NCBI GenBank assembly: GCA_021823905.1
Contig: JAKALX010000228.1
Span: 1 to 6,368 of the forward strand
DNA: 6,368 nt
Reading direction: 5' to 3'
From: Chloroflexota bacterium
GTDB lineage: Bacteria > Chloroflexota > Dehalococcoidia > Tepidiformales > Tepidiformaceae
Below, piece after piece: positions 1 through 6,368 of the stretch. A program made the position numbers and the translations under genes. Under the pieces are notes generated by a model. The model was not told the DNA's origin. It worked only from the letters and a program-made list of their open reading frames with translations, and ran no database searches. The first letter of the stretch is position 1, and the number at the start of each line of letters is the position of its first letter.

Positions 1-1
1 G

Positions 2-1054
2 AAGACCACCGCGATGGCTTCGCCATGGGATGTCGTCGTGCTCGGCCAGACGCTCTTCATCACCATGGCCGGCACACACCAGCTCTGGACGATGGACCTG
101 CAGCACGGGACCGTCTCCGTCTTCGCCGGCACCAGCCGCGAGGGAATCGACGACGGCGATCGCCTCGGTGCGGCGACTCTTGCCCAACCCAGCGGCATCA
201 CAACGGACGGCCGCTACCTCTACTGGGTCGATCCGGAATCGAGCTCGGTGCGGCGCACGCTTGCCTCCGGCGGCGGGGACGTCGAGACGATCGTAGGCAC
301 CGGCCTGTTCGACTACGGCAACCAGGACGGCGCCGGGAAGAAGGCGAAGCTCCAGCACGCCCAGGGCATCGCGTACGCGAACGGCAAGCTCTACGTGAGC
401 GACACCTACAACCACGAAATCCGGACGATCGACGCCGCCAGCTTCGCGGTGACCACCCTCTCGGGGAGCGAGCGCGGCTGGAGCGACGGCGCCGGCCAGG
501 CGGCCCGGTTCGACGAGCCCGGCGGTCTGAGCGCCGCCAACGGCCGCCTGTATGTGGCCGACACCAACAACCATCTTGTGCGCGTCATCGACCCCCGGAG
601 TGGTTCAGTCTCGACGCTCACACTTTCGAACCTCTCCGTCGCCACGCAGCTCTCGCCCGGGCGGAAGGCCACCGCCGGTCTCGCCCCGCAGGAGGTTGCG
701 CCCGGCGCCACGAACCTGCGCCTCACCTTCCGCGCTCCCGACGGTTATCACCTCAACAACCAGGCCCCAAGCCGTGTGCTGCTCGCATCCTCGAACCCGG
801 CCGTCGTTCAGTTGGGCGAGCAGTCGGTGTCCTGGTCGAGCGACGACCAGGAGGTGAGTGTCCCGGTGCCGGCGATGCTGAGCGAAGGCTCGGCGACCAT
901 CACCGCCACCGCCTCGGTCTATTTCTGCCGGTCGGGCGAGGAGGCGCTCTGCTTCATCCAGCAGGTCGAAATCACCCTCCCGCTGCAGGTTCGGGCCGGG
1001 GCGGCGGCGAGCGAGCCGGCGCTGCTCTACACGCTCCCGCGTTCCAGCGGTTAG
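2..1054 (+). CDS. NHL-repeat beta-propeller protein, NHLRC2-like (5' partial)
   Basis: The reading frame is open from the left edge (codons before the first Met encode K-T-T-A), so the true start lies outside the window; the Met at 14 is internal. Numbering from that Met, four blade-like segments recur: 3-30 (SPWDVVVLGQTLFITMAG), 56-83 (LAQPSGITTDG then LYWVD), 113-140 (LQHAQGIAYANGKLYVSDTY) and 166-193 (FDEPGGLSAANGRLYVADTN). These are typical NHL repeats, with FAGT/GREG-like linkers between blades. Residues about 235-328 form a beta-rich C-terminal domain (LRLTFRAPDGYHLNN, then VYFCRSGEEALCF) containing the only two cysteines visible, Cys305 and Cys313. This order matches the C-terminal half of bacterial NHLRC2-like proteins, which normally carry a thioredoxin-like domain ahead of the propeller; that part would be upstream and cannot be seen. 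Its biochemical role is unknown, and a redox or scaffold role is inference only. The next gene has its own promoter 11 bp after the stop. Confidence 0.85.
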   Translation, partial: KTTAMASPWDVVVLGQTLFITMAGTHQLWTMDLQHGTVSVFAGTSREGIDDGDRLGAATLAQPSGITTDGRYLYWVDPESSSVRRTLASGGGDVETIVGTGLFDYGNQDGAGKKAKLQHAQGIAYANGKLYVSDTYNHEIRTIDAASFAVTTLSGSERGWSDGAGQAARFDEPGGLSAANGRLYVADTNNHLVRVIDPRSGSVSTLTLSNLSVATQLSPGRKATAGLAPQEVAPGATNLRLTFRAPDGYHLNNQAPSRVLLASSNPAVVQLGEQSVSWSSDDQEVSVPVPAMLSEGSATITATASVYFCRSGEEALCFIQQVEITLPLQVRAGAAASEPALLYTLPRSSG

Positions 1055-1064
1055 CCAGGCAATC

Positions 1065-1092
1065 TTGACAGCCTTGCCGCCCTCCCTATCAT
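1065..1092 (+). promoter_or_regulatory. Sigma70-type promoter for the RAM-domain gene
   Basis: TTGACA (1065-1070, perfect -35) is followed after 16 bp by TATCAT (1087-1092, five of six matches to TATAAT). This is a near-consensus housekeeping promoter in an otherwise GC-rich stretch. Initiation would fall near 1099-1100, giving a leader of about 25 nt that contains the AGGAGG ribosome binding site. The promoter fills the short gap after the NHL gene, so the small gene can be transcribed independently. Confidence 0.7.
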
Positions 1093-1111
1093 GGCGATCC
1101 ATTCTGGACAC

Positions 1112-1117
1112 AGGAGG
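1112..1117 (+). promoter_or_regulatory. Ribosome binding site deciding the GTG start at 1125
   Basis: AGGAGG, a full match to the anti-Shine-Dalgarno core, lies 7 nt before the GTG at 1125. The longer in-frame reading begins with a TTG at 1065 that coincides with the -35 box and has no ribosome binding site. This makes GTG 1125 the supported start. Confidence 0.85.
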
Positions 1118-1124
1118 AGCGCAC

Positions 1125-1376
1125 GTGGCGGTCCGCGGTTACGTCCTTATCGAAACCGACGTCGGCAAAGCCAAAGCGGTGGGCGCAGCCATCAGCGAGT
1201 TCACCTATCCCGGCGCGCGCGTCGTCGTCGTCGACACGGTCACCGGCCCGTATGACGTGATCGTGCAGCTCGAGGCCGAAGACCTGGACCGCCTCGGGAA
1301 TGCGATCACCGACGCGGTCCAGAAGGTTTCCGGCGTCCAGCGAACGACCACCTGCCTGGCGGTTCGCCTGGCCTGA
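1125..1376 (+). CDS. Stand-alone Lrp/AsnC ligand-binding (RAM) domain protein
   Basis: This is an 83-residue protein starting MAVRGYVLIETDVGKAK and ending in TTTCLAVRLA. It is one alpha-beta RAM domain: an opening strand (GYVLIETDVG), a helix, a strand (ARVVVVDTVTGPYDVIVQLE), a helix (LDRLGNAITDAVQKV), then the typical SGVQRTTTCLAV end. The G-P-Y-D motif and the GV-x-RT-x-T end are characteristic of the effector-binding half of Lrp/AsnC regulators. The usual N-terminal helix-turn-helix of about 60 residues is absent, and the start is fixed by promoter and ribosome binding site, so this is not a truncated regulator. Such single-domain proteins are known in bacteria and archaea. They may oligomerise, bind amino acids or modulate full-length Lrp proteins, but the function here is unknown. 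It lies upstream of moeA on the same strand, with a terminator-like hairpin between them. Confidence 0.88.
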   Translation: MAVRGYVLIETDVGKAKAVGAAISEFTYPGARVVVVDTVTGPYDVIVQLEAEDLDRLGNAITDAVQKVSGVQRTTTCLAVRLA

Positions 1377-1397
1377 TCCTTCGCCGTCACACTCGTT

Positions 1398-1450
1398 CCC
1401 CGGCGGGTTGTAAGCTGATTGAGTTCACTTCCCGCCGGGGTTTCCGTTTT
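1398..1450 (+). terminator. Probable rho-independent terminator between the RAM gene and moeA
   Basis: CCCCGGCGGG (1398-1407) and CCCGCCGGGG (1431-1440) are perfect 10-bp inverted arms around a 23-nt loop. They are followed by a T-rich run, TTTCCGTTTTT (1441-1451), on the plus strand only. The element lies 21 bp after the RAM gene stop, as expected for its terminator. The loop is longer than usual and the T-tract is interrupted by CCG, so efficiency is uncertain. Its 3' end directly precedes the moeA start codon, so it could instead act as a leader hairpin affecting moeA. Confidence 0.6.
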
Positions 1451-1452
1451 TC

Positions 1453-2727
1453 ATGACTCTCCCCGTCAGCTCGATGATCAGCGTCGAAGAGGCGCGTGAT
1501 CGCATCCTCGCCTTCTTCTCCAGGCTCCAGCCAGAGCGGAAGCCGGCGCTCGACGCCCTCGGCCAGGTTCTCTGCGAGGACGTGGTCGCGCCCTTCGACA
1601 TCCCCCCGCTCGACAACACCGCCATGGACGGCTACGCCGTGCGCGCCAAAGACACGGCCGGCACGAGCGAATCCAATCCACGCGAACTGCGCGTGGTCGC
1701 GGATCTTGCCGCCGGCTACATCCTCGAGACCGCGGTTGGGCCCGGCGAGGCGGTGCGCATCATGACCGGCGCGCCGATGCCGCCCGGCGCCGACGCCGTC
1801 GTCCCCTTCGAAGAGACCGATGAGCCGATGCGCGCCGTCGGCGAGGCGCCAACGAAAGGCGCAAGCGTCCGCGTCTTCAAGGCCGCCAACACCGGCGCGA
1901 ACATCCGCTTCCGCGCGGAGGACGTGCAGCAGGGCAGCGTGGTCATTCCCGCCGGCCGCATGGTTCGCGCTTCGGAGGTCGGCGTGCTCGCGAGCCTGGG
2001 CCTGGAGAGCGTACGCGTTTACCGGCGGCCGGTCGTTGCCATCCTCTCCACCGGCGACGAGATCACCGAGCCGGGTCAACCGCTGCTTCCGGGCCGGATC
2101 TACGACGCCAACGCCCATTCCGTCGCCGGGCTGGTTCGAACGTACGGCGGCATCCCGAAGCTGCTCGGGATCGCGAAAGATACGGTTGAGGACCTGACCG
2201 CAAAGATCCGCGCCGGACTCGACGCCGACATGCTCGTGACGAGCGCCGGGGTCTCCCGCGGCGATTTCGACGTCGTCAAGGACGTGCTCGCCCGCGAGGG
2301 CGCGATCGACTTCTGGACGGTGCGGATGCGGCCGGGGAAGCCGCTCGCCTTCGGCGCGTTCAACGCCCCGGACCGCCGCAAAGTCCCGCACCTCGGACTT
2401 CCGGGGAACCCGGTCAGTTCGATGGTTTCGTTCGAACTCTTCGGCCGGCCGGCGATCTTCACCATGCTTGGCCGGTCTGACTGGGAGCGGCCGATCCTTC
2501 GCGCCATCACGCGCGACCGCGTGATCAACCCGGACGGCCGCCGCTTCTACGCCCGCTGCATCGTTTCGAAAGGCGACGATGGCCGCCTCTACGCCGACCT
2601 CACCGGCCCCCAGGGGAGCGGCATCCTCACGAGCATGAGCGCGGCCAACGCCCTCACCGTCATCCCCGAGAACCAGGCTGCCGCCGAACCGGGCGACGAG
2701 ATCGACGTCATGCTCCTGGACGGATAG
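1453..2727 (+). CDS. moeA: Molybdopterin molybdenumtransferase MoeA
   Basis: This 424-residue protein matches the usual MoeA length of about 400-410. MoeA inserts molybdate into adenylylated molybdopterin, the last common step of molybdenum cofactor synthesis in the cytoplasm. Visible motifs are DNTAMDGYA (54-62, with Asp59 as in E. coli), MTGAPMPPGADAVV (104-117), the STGDE loop (199-203), SAGVSRGDFD (264-273), RPGKPLAFG (293-301) and LPGNPVSSMVSFE (316-328). The C-terminal domain IV runs from about 345 to 424. Asp202, Asp273, Pro317 and Pro320 align with active-site or structurally important residues of the E. coli enzyme. SAGVS replaces the commoner SGGVS, a conservative change. ATG 1453 is preferred because its short leader before ISVEEA resembles the E. 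coli N-terminus; ATG 1474 is the alternative. Neither has a Shine-Dalgarno, and a GC hairpin ends 12 nt before the first. No other cofactor genes are in the window. It converges on the ABC ATPase gene with a 10-bp gap. Confidence 0.96.
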   Translation: MTLPVSSMISVEEARDRILAFFSRLQPERKPALDALGQVLCEDVVAPFDIPPLDNTAMDGYAVRAKDTAGTSESNPRELRVVADLAAGYILETAVGPGEAVRIMTGAPMPPGADAVVPFEETDEPMRAVGEAPTKGASVRVFKAANTGANIRFRAEDVQQGSVVIPAGRMVRASEVGVLASLGLESVRVYRRPVVAILSTGDEITEPGQPLLPGRIYDANAHSVAGLVRTYGGIPKLLGIAKDTVEDLTAKIRAGLDADMLVTSAGVSRGDFDVVKDVLAREGAIDFWTVRMRPGKPLAFGAFNAPDRRKVPHLGLPGNPVSSMVSFELFGRPAIFTMLGRSDWERPILRAITRDRVINPDGRRFYARCIVSKGDDGRLYADLTGPQGSGILTSMSAANALTVIPENQAAAEPGDEIDVMLLDG

Positions 2728-2737
2728 GGCCGCCTCT

Positions 2738-3433
2738 TCAGGCTCCGCCGCCGTTGGTTACACCTTGCAGCTCGCCGTCGTGGAGTTCGAGCACCCGGTC
2801 CGCGAGCGCGGCCATCGCCGGGTCGTGCGTCACCATGATGCCCAGCTTGCCGCGCCCCTTGACCTCGTCGATGAGCGACTGCACCACCTGCCGTCCGCGG
2901 ATCGAATCCAGGCTCGCGGTCGGCTCGTCGACGAGCACGAGCTGCGGGTCGTTCATCAGCGCCCGGCCGATCGCCACGCGCTGGCGCTCGCCGCCCGAAA
3001 GCTGTGTAACGAGCGCGTCGGCGCGCTTCGTCAGGCCAAGCTCTTCCAGCAGTTGCGCCGCCCGCCGGGTTGCGTCTTTGCGCGAACCACCGGCGATGAA
3101 CTGGATCAGCAACAGGTTCTCCCGGCCCGTCAGGTAGGAAACCAGGTTGTTCGCCTGGAACACGTAGCCGACCGACTCGCGGCGATACGCGGCGGCTTCA
3201 CCACCGGTCAGGGCCCCGATTTCACGGCCGTTCACAAGGATCGAGCCCGCGCTCGGACGCAGCAGGCCCCCGAGCATCGCAAGGAGCGTCGTCTTGCCAG
3301 ATCCACTGGGTCCCACGATCGCCGCGAACTCGCCCGAGTGGATGGTGAAGCTGACGTCGCACACCGCGTGAACAGCCTCGTCGCCGCTGCCGTAGGTCTT
3401 GCTCAGGTGGCTAACTTCGAGCGTAGCCGTCAT
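2738..3433 (-). CDS. ABC transporter ATP-binding protein, MacB/LolD/HrtA-type
   Basis: This 231-residue nucleotide-binding subunit powers the FtsX-type permease encoded just upstream. All ABC motifs are intact: Walker A GPSGSGKTT (41-49), Q-loop YVFQ with Gln93, signature LSGGERQRVAIGRAL (145-159), Walker B LVLVDE with catalytic Glu170, D-loop SLD (174-176) and H-loop His203. The start of the Q-loop region (YVFQANNLVSYLTGRENLLL) and the short single-domain length match ATPases that partner FtsX/MacB-like permeases (LolD, MacB, DevA, HrtA) rather than importers with a binding protein. The ATG at 3433 is 9 nt after the permease stop, preceded only by a GGCGG-like weak site, so translation is probably coupled to the permease. 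The substrate cannot be told from sequence; heme, lipoprotein, peptide or antibiotic export are all possible. The gene ends 10 bp from the moeA stop in convergent orientation. Confidence 0.95.
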   Translation of the reverse strand: MTATLEVSHLSKTYGSGDEAVHAVCDVSFTIHSGEFAAIVGPSGSGKTTLLAMLGGLLRPSAGSILVNGREIGALTGGEAAAYRRESVGYVFQANNLVSYLTGRENLLLIQFIAGGSRKDATRRAAQLLEELGLTKRADALVTQLSGGERQRVAIGRALMNDPQLVLVDEPTASLDSIRGRQVVQSLIDEVKGRGKLGIMVTHDPAMAALADRVLELHDGELQGVTNGGGA

Positions 3434-3442
3434 CGCCGCCGC

Positions 3443-4558
3443 CTACTGCTGCTGCCCGAGGGCGATGATCGGGTCAACCGTGATCGCCTGGCGAGCCGAA
3501 AACACGGCGCCCACGAGTGCCGTCGCCACCATCGCAAGCGAGGTGACGACGAACGCACTGGCGGTGAAGGCAATCGGCACCTGTGCGGGAAGCTGCTGCA
3601 GCAGTCTGTTCGTCAGCCAGGCCAATGGCACGGCGAGCGCCACGCCGCCGAGCGCAAGCGCCAGGACCTGAACCACGATCTGCCGGACAACGAAGGCGGA
3701 GCTCGCTCCAACCGCTTTGAGCACGCCAATCTGGGGCACCTTCTGCAGCGTGAGAACGTAGAAGAACACCCCGATGATGAGTGCGCCAATCAGATAGCCG
3801 AAGAACATGAGGGCATCCACGGTTCCCTGCTGCGCGCTCACACCCTCGATGTTGTTGAACGCCGTGTCCTTCGAAACGATCGTCACACCAGCGGCCGATC
3901 GCCCCGCAAGCCCGCTGCCCTTGAGGATCATGATGCTCGCCACTGGATCAGCCGGTTCGTTGCCCCCGTACTTCATCTGCTGCCAGGTCGTGCGTAATGC
4001 GTAGATTGTCGGCTGGAAAAAGAACGCGCCCTGATCGACCTCGCCAACGATTCGGAAGTTACCGTTGGACAGGCGGTACGCCAGGTTCACGGTGTCGCCG
4101 ACCTTCAAGCCGGTGGCCTTGAGGAACGTCCGGTCCGCCAGGATCGCCTGCCCATCGCCTGGTTCGAGGTTCCGCCCGGAAATCACGGCGGGCTGGCCGA
4201 GGCCCCCCAGGTCGAACCCGATCAGCGCCGCCGACTTCGCGCGCGAGCTGACGGAGCCGTCAGGCCGCCGGATGTTCACGCCGTAGTAGCCAAGCGGCGC
4301 CGACGCTGTCACTCCCGGGAGCTTCGCGACTTCGTCCACCGTGTTCGCGCCAAGCTCGGAACGGATGACGCTCAGATTCGACGTCTCCGAGTAGGCGACG
4401 GCATCGGCGTTCCAGTTCTTGAGGGCGCGCCCCGACAGCTCGTTCAAGCCGATTCCGAGGCCATTCACCATGAGCACCAGATAGGTGATGAGCGTCACGA
4501 TCAGCCCGATCAGGCCGAACTGCAGCCGTCTTCTCCGAATCTCAATCAGGCCAAGCAT
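3443..4558 (-). CDS. FtsX-like ABC transporter permease (DevC/HrtB-type)
   Basis: This is a 371-residue inner-membrane permease. A short basic N-terminus (IEIRRRRLQ) precedes TM1 at about 14-35. A large extracytoplasmic domain of roughly 210 residues follows (36-248), then TM2 (250-270), TM3 (288-313) and TM4 (330-352). The conserved FtsX-family stretch LQKVPQIGVLKAVGAS (271-286) follows TM2. One TM, a big periplasmic loop and three C-terminal TMs is the MacB/DevC/HrtB fold; such half-transporters work as dimers with two ATPase subunits and usually export or mechanically transmit across the membrane. ATG 4558 is chosen because GAGGG lies 8 nt upstream and MLGLIEIRRRR begins like family members. 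ATG 4594 (12 residues longer) and a longer open frame to 4723 lack such support. No accessory HlyD-like adaptor gene is present in the window. It is first in a two-gene operon with the ATPase. Confidence 0.9.
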   Translation of the reverse strand: MLGLIEIRRRRLQFGLIGLIVTLITYLVLMVNGLGIGLNELSGRALKNWNADAVAYSETSNLSVIRSELGANTVDEVAKLPGVTASAPLGYYGVNIRRPDGSVSSRAKSAALIGFDLGGLGQPAVISGRNLEPGDGQAILADRTFLKATGLKVGDTVNLAYRLSNGNFRIVGEVDQGAFFFQPTIYALRTTWQQMKYGGNEPADPVASIMILKGSGLAGRSAAGVTIVSKDTAFNNIEGVSAQQGTVDALMFFGYLIGALIIGVFFYVLTLQKVPQIGVLKAVGASSAFVVRQIVVQVLALALGGVALAVPLAWLTNRLLQQLPAQVPIAFTASAFVVTSLAMVATALVGAVFSARQAITVDPIIALGQQQ

Positions 4559-4601
4559 TCGTGGTTCCCTCGCCGCACCGGCTGTGAGTCGCATGGTCTC
4601 G

Positions 4602-4630
4602 AACGTAGCAATAGGGTCTCGGCCGAGCAA
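4602..4630 (-). promoter_or_regulatory. Candidate promoter for the ABC exporter operon
   Basis: On the minus strand, TTGCTC (4630-4625) and TACGTT (4607-4602) are separated by 17 bp. Each matches three of six consensus bases, with the key TTG and TA...T positions present. Initiation would fall near 4595, giving about a 36-nt leader with the GAGGG site before the ATG at 4558. Such weak matches occur by chance, so spacing and position are the main support. Confidence 0.35.
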
Positions 4631-4683
4631 TTCGGTCCGGCAGCGACACAGCGCTCCGCATTCTCGCGCCCAATGCGAGCCGA

Positions 4684-4692
4684 TGCTACATT
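4684..4692 (+). promoter_or_regulatory. Possible extended -10 for the carboxyltransferase gene
   Basis: TGCTACATT has the TGn extension and a hexamer, TACATT, matching four of six consensus bases. No -35 is recognisable upstream (TCGCGC at the 17-bp position), so this would need to be an extended -10 promoter. Initiation near 4699 would give a leader of about 90 nt. Confidence 0.25.
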
Positions 4693-4776
4693 CGTGGCTG
4701 ATCCAACCCGCGCACGAGGCCACGCCGAGACCGCCCGGCGCGTTCCCAAGGTACCTGTCTCCCGGCCGGGATTGAT

Positions 4777-4780
4777 GAGG
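4777..4780 (+). promoter_or_regulatory. Ribosome binding site of the carboxyltransferase gene
   Basis: GAGG ends 8 nt before the ATG at 4789, which supports that start over the in-frame ATG at 4801. It lies just after a TCCCGGCCGGGA palindrome. Confidence 0.6.
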
Positions 4781-4788
4781 CGAAGCGA

Positions 4789-6339
<1,551 letters not shown>

Positions 6340-6367
6340 CGATTCACGATTTTCGATTCACGATTTC
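6340..6367. repeat. Heptanucleotide tandem repeat (CGATTYN), about four units, cut by the window edge
   Basis: Immediately after the carboxyltransferase stop the sequence is CGATTCA, CGATTTT, CGATTCA, CGATTTC, which is four 7-bp units or two near-identical 14-bp units. It is AT-richer than everything around it and non-coding. It continues to the right edge, so the full array length is unknown. It resembles the short tandemly repeated heptamers found between genes in several bacterial groups. Confidence 0.75.
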
Positions 6368-6368
6368 C

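Larger units (their letters stand above)
4559..4788. other. Divergent intergenic region between permease and carboxyltransferase genes
   Basis: This 230-bp stretch holds no supported gene. It must carry the start signals for both flanking divergent genes. Visible elements are a weak minus-strand promoter candidate (4602-4630), a 7-bp direct repeat GGTCTCG (4595-4601 and 4615-4621), a plus-strand extended -10-like TGCTACATT (4684-4692) with no good -35, and a 12-bp palindrome (4760-4771). Open frames crossing it in both directions lack start signals and look like chance extensions. Confidence 0.6.

Noticed and set aside
1065..1124. Longer start (TTG 1065) for the RAM-domain protein
   Set aside because: The TTG is inside the -35 box, has no ribosome binding site, and the added residues are not part of the domain; GTG 1125 has a perfect AGGAGG.
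1377..1452. Molybdenum-cofactor riboswitch upstream of moeA
   Set aside because: Only one simple stem is visible in a 76-nt leader; the multi-helix Moco aptamer architecture is not there, and the T-rich tail fits a terminator better.
1387..2391. Long minus-strand open frame (334 codons) opposite moeA
   Set aside because: It is the GC-bias shadow of moeA: the plus-strand frame has every MoeA motif, while the antisense protein is low-complexity, rich in Arg, Ala, Gly and His, with no recognisable domain.
2765..3997. Plus-strand open frame of 410 codons across the ABC genes
   Set aside because: It covers both minus-strand ABC genes, which have complete motifs; its translation is Arg/His-rich and resembles nothing known.
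4559..4723. N-terminal extension of the permease back to 4723 (or ATG 4594)
   Set aside because: The extra residues (Cys- and Arg-rich) do not fit a permease N-terminus and lack a ribosome binding site, while ATG 4558 has GAGGG at 8 nt. ATG 4594 remains a weak alternative if the transcript is leaderless.

Overview
This window comes from a GC-rich bacterial chromosome; four 60-base lines counted by hand range from 55% to 77% GC. It reads as ordinary housekeeping and accessory gene content. No phage, IS, CRISPR, tRNA or rRNA is visible. The mix of genes (an NHLRC2-like NHL protein, a stand-alone AsnC-type ligand-binding domain, a MoeA with a SAGVS motif, and a biotin-dependent acyl-CoA carboxyltransferase) would fit Chloroflexota, perhaps near Dehalococcoidia/Tepidiformales. 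Actinobacteriota or another GC-rich phylum is also possible. This placement is an impression from protein style and has low confidence.

Layout. Positions 2-1054 (+) hold the C-terminal part of an NHL beta-propeller protein cut by the left edge. Positions 1055-1124 hold a near-consensus sigma70-type promoter and a strong ribosome binding site for an 83-residue AsnC/Lrp ligand-binding (RAM) protein at 1125-1376 (+). A 10-bp perfect inverted repeat with a T-rich tail fills 1398-1450 and ends directly before moeA at 1453-2727 (+), which encodes the molybdopterin molybdenumtransferase. Converging on moeA with a 10-bp gap is a two-gene ABC exporter on the minus strand: ATPase at 2738-3433 and FtsX-type permease at 3443-4558, the permease gene being upstream and 9 bp apart. 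A 230-bp divergent intergenic region (4559-4788) separates it from an acyl-CoA carboxylase carboxyltransferase gene at 4789-6339 (+). After that stop codon the sequence switches abruptly to an AT-richer heptanucleotide repeat that runs to the right edge.

How the genes relate. The ATPase and permease clearly form one transporter. The RAM protein and MoeA are adjacent and codirectional, but a terminator-like hairpin separates them, so a shared operon is doubtful. The NHL protein and the carboxyltransferase have no visible functional link to the rest.

The points most worth a second look are: the terminator-like hairpin against the moeA start codon with no Shine-Dalgarno; a Leu at the carboxyltransferase position where propionyl-CoA carboxylases carry a specificity-determining Asp; and the heptamer repeat at the right edge. 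I found no convincing new multi-gene system in this window.
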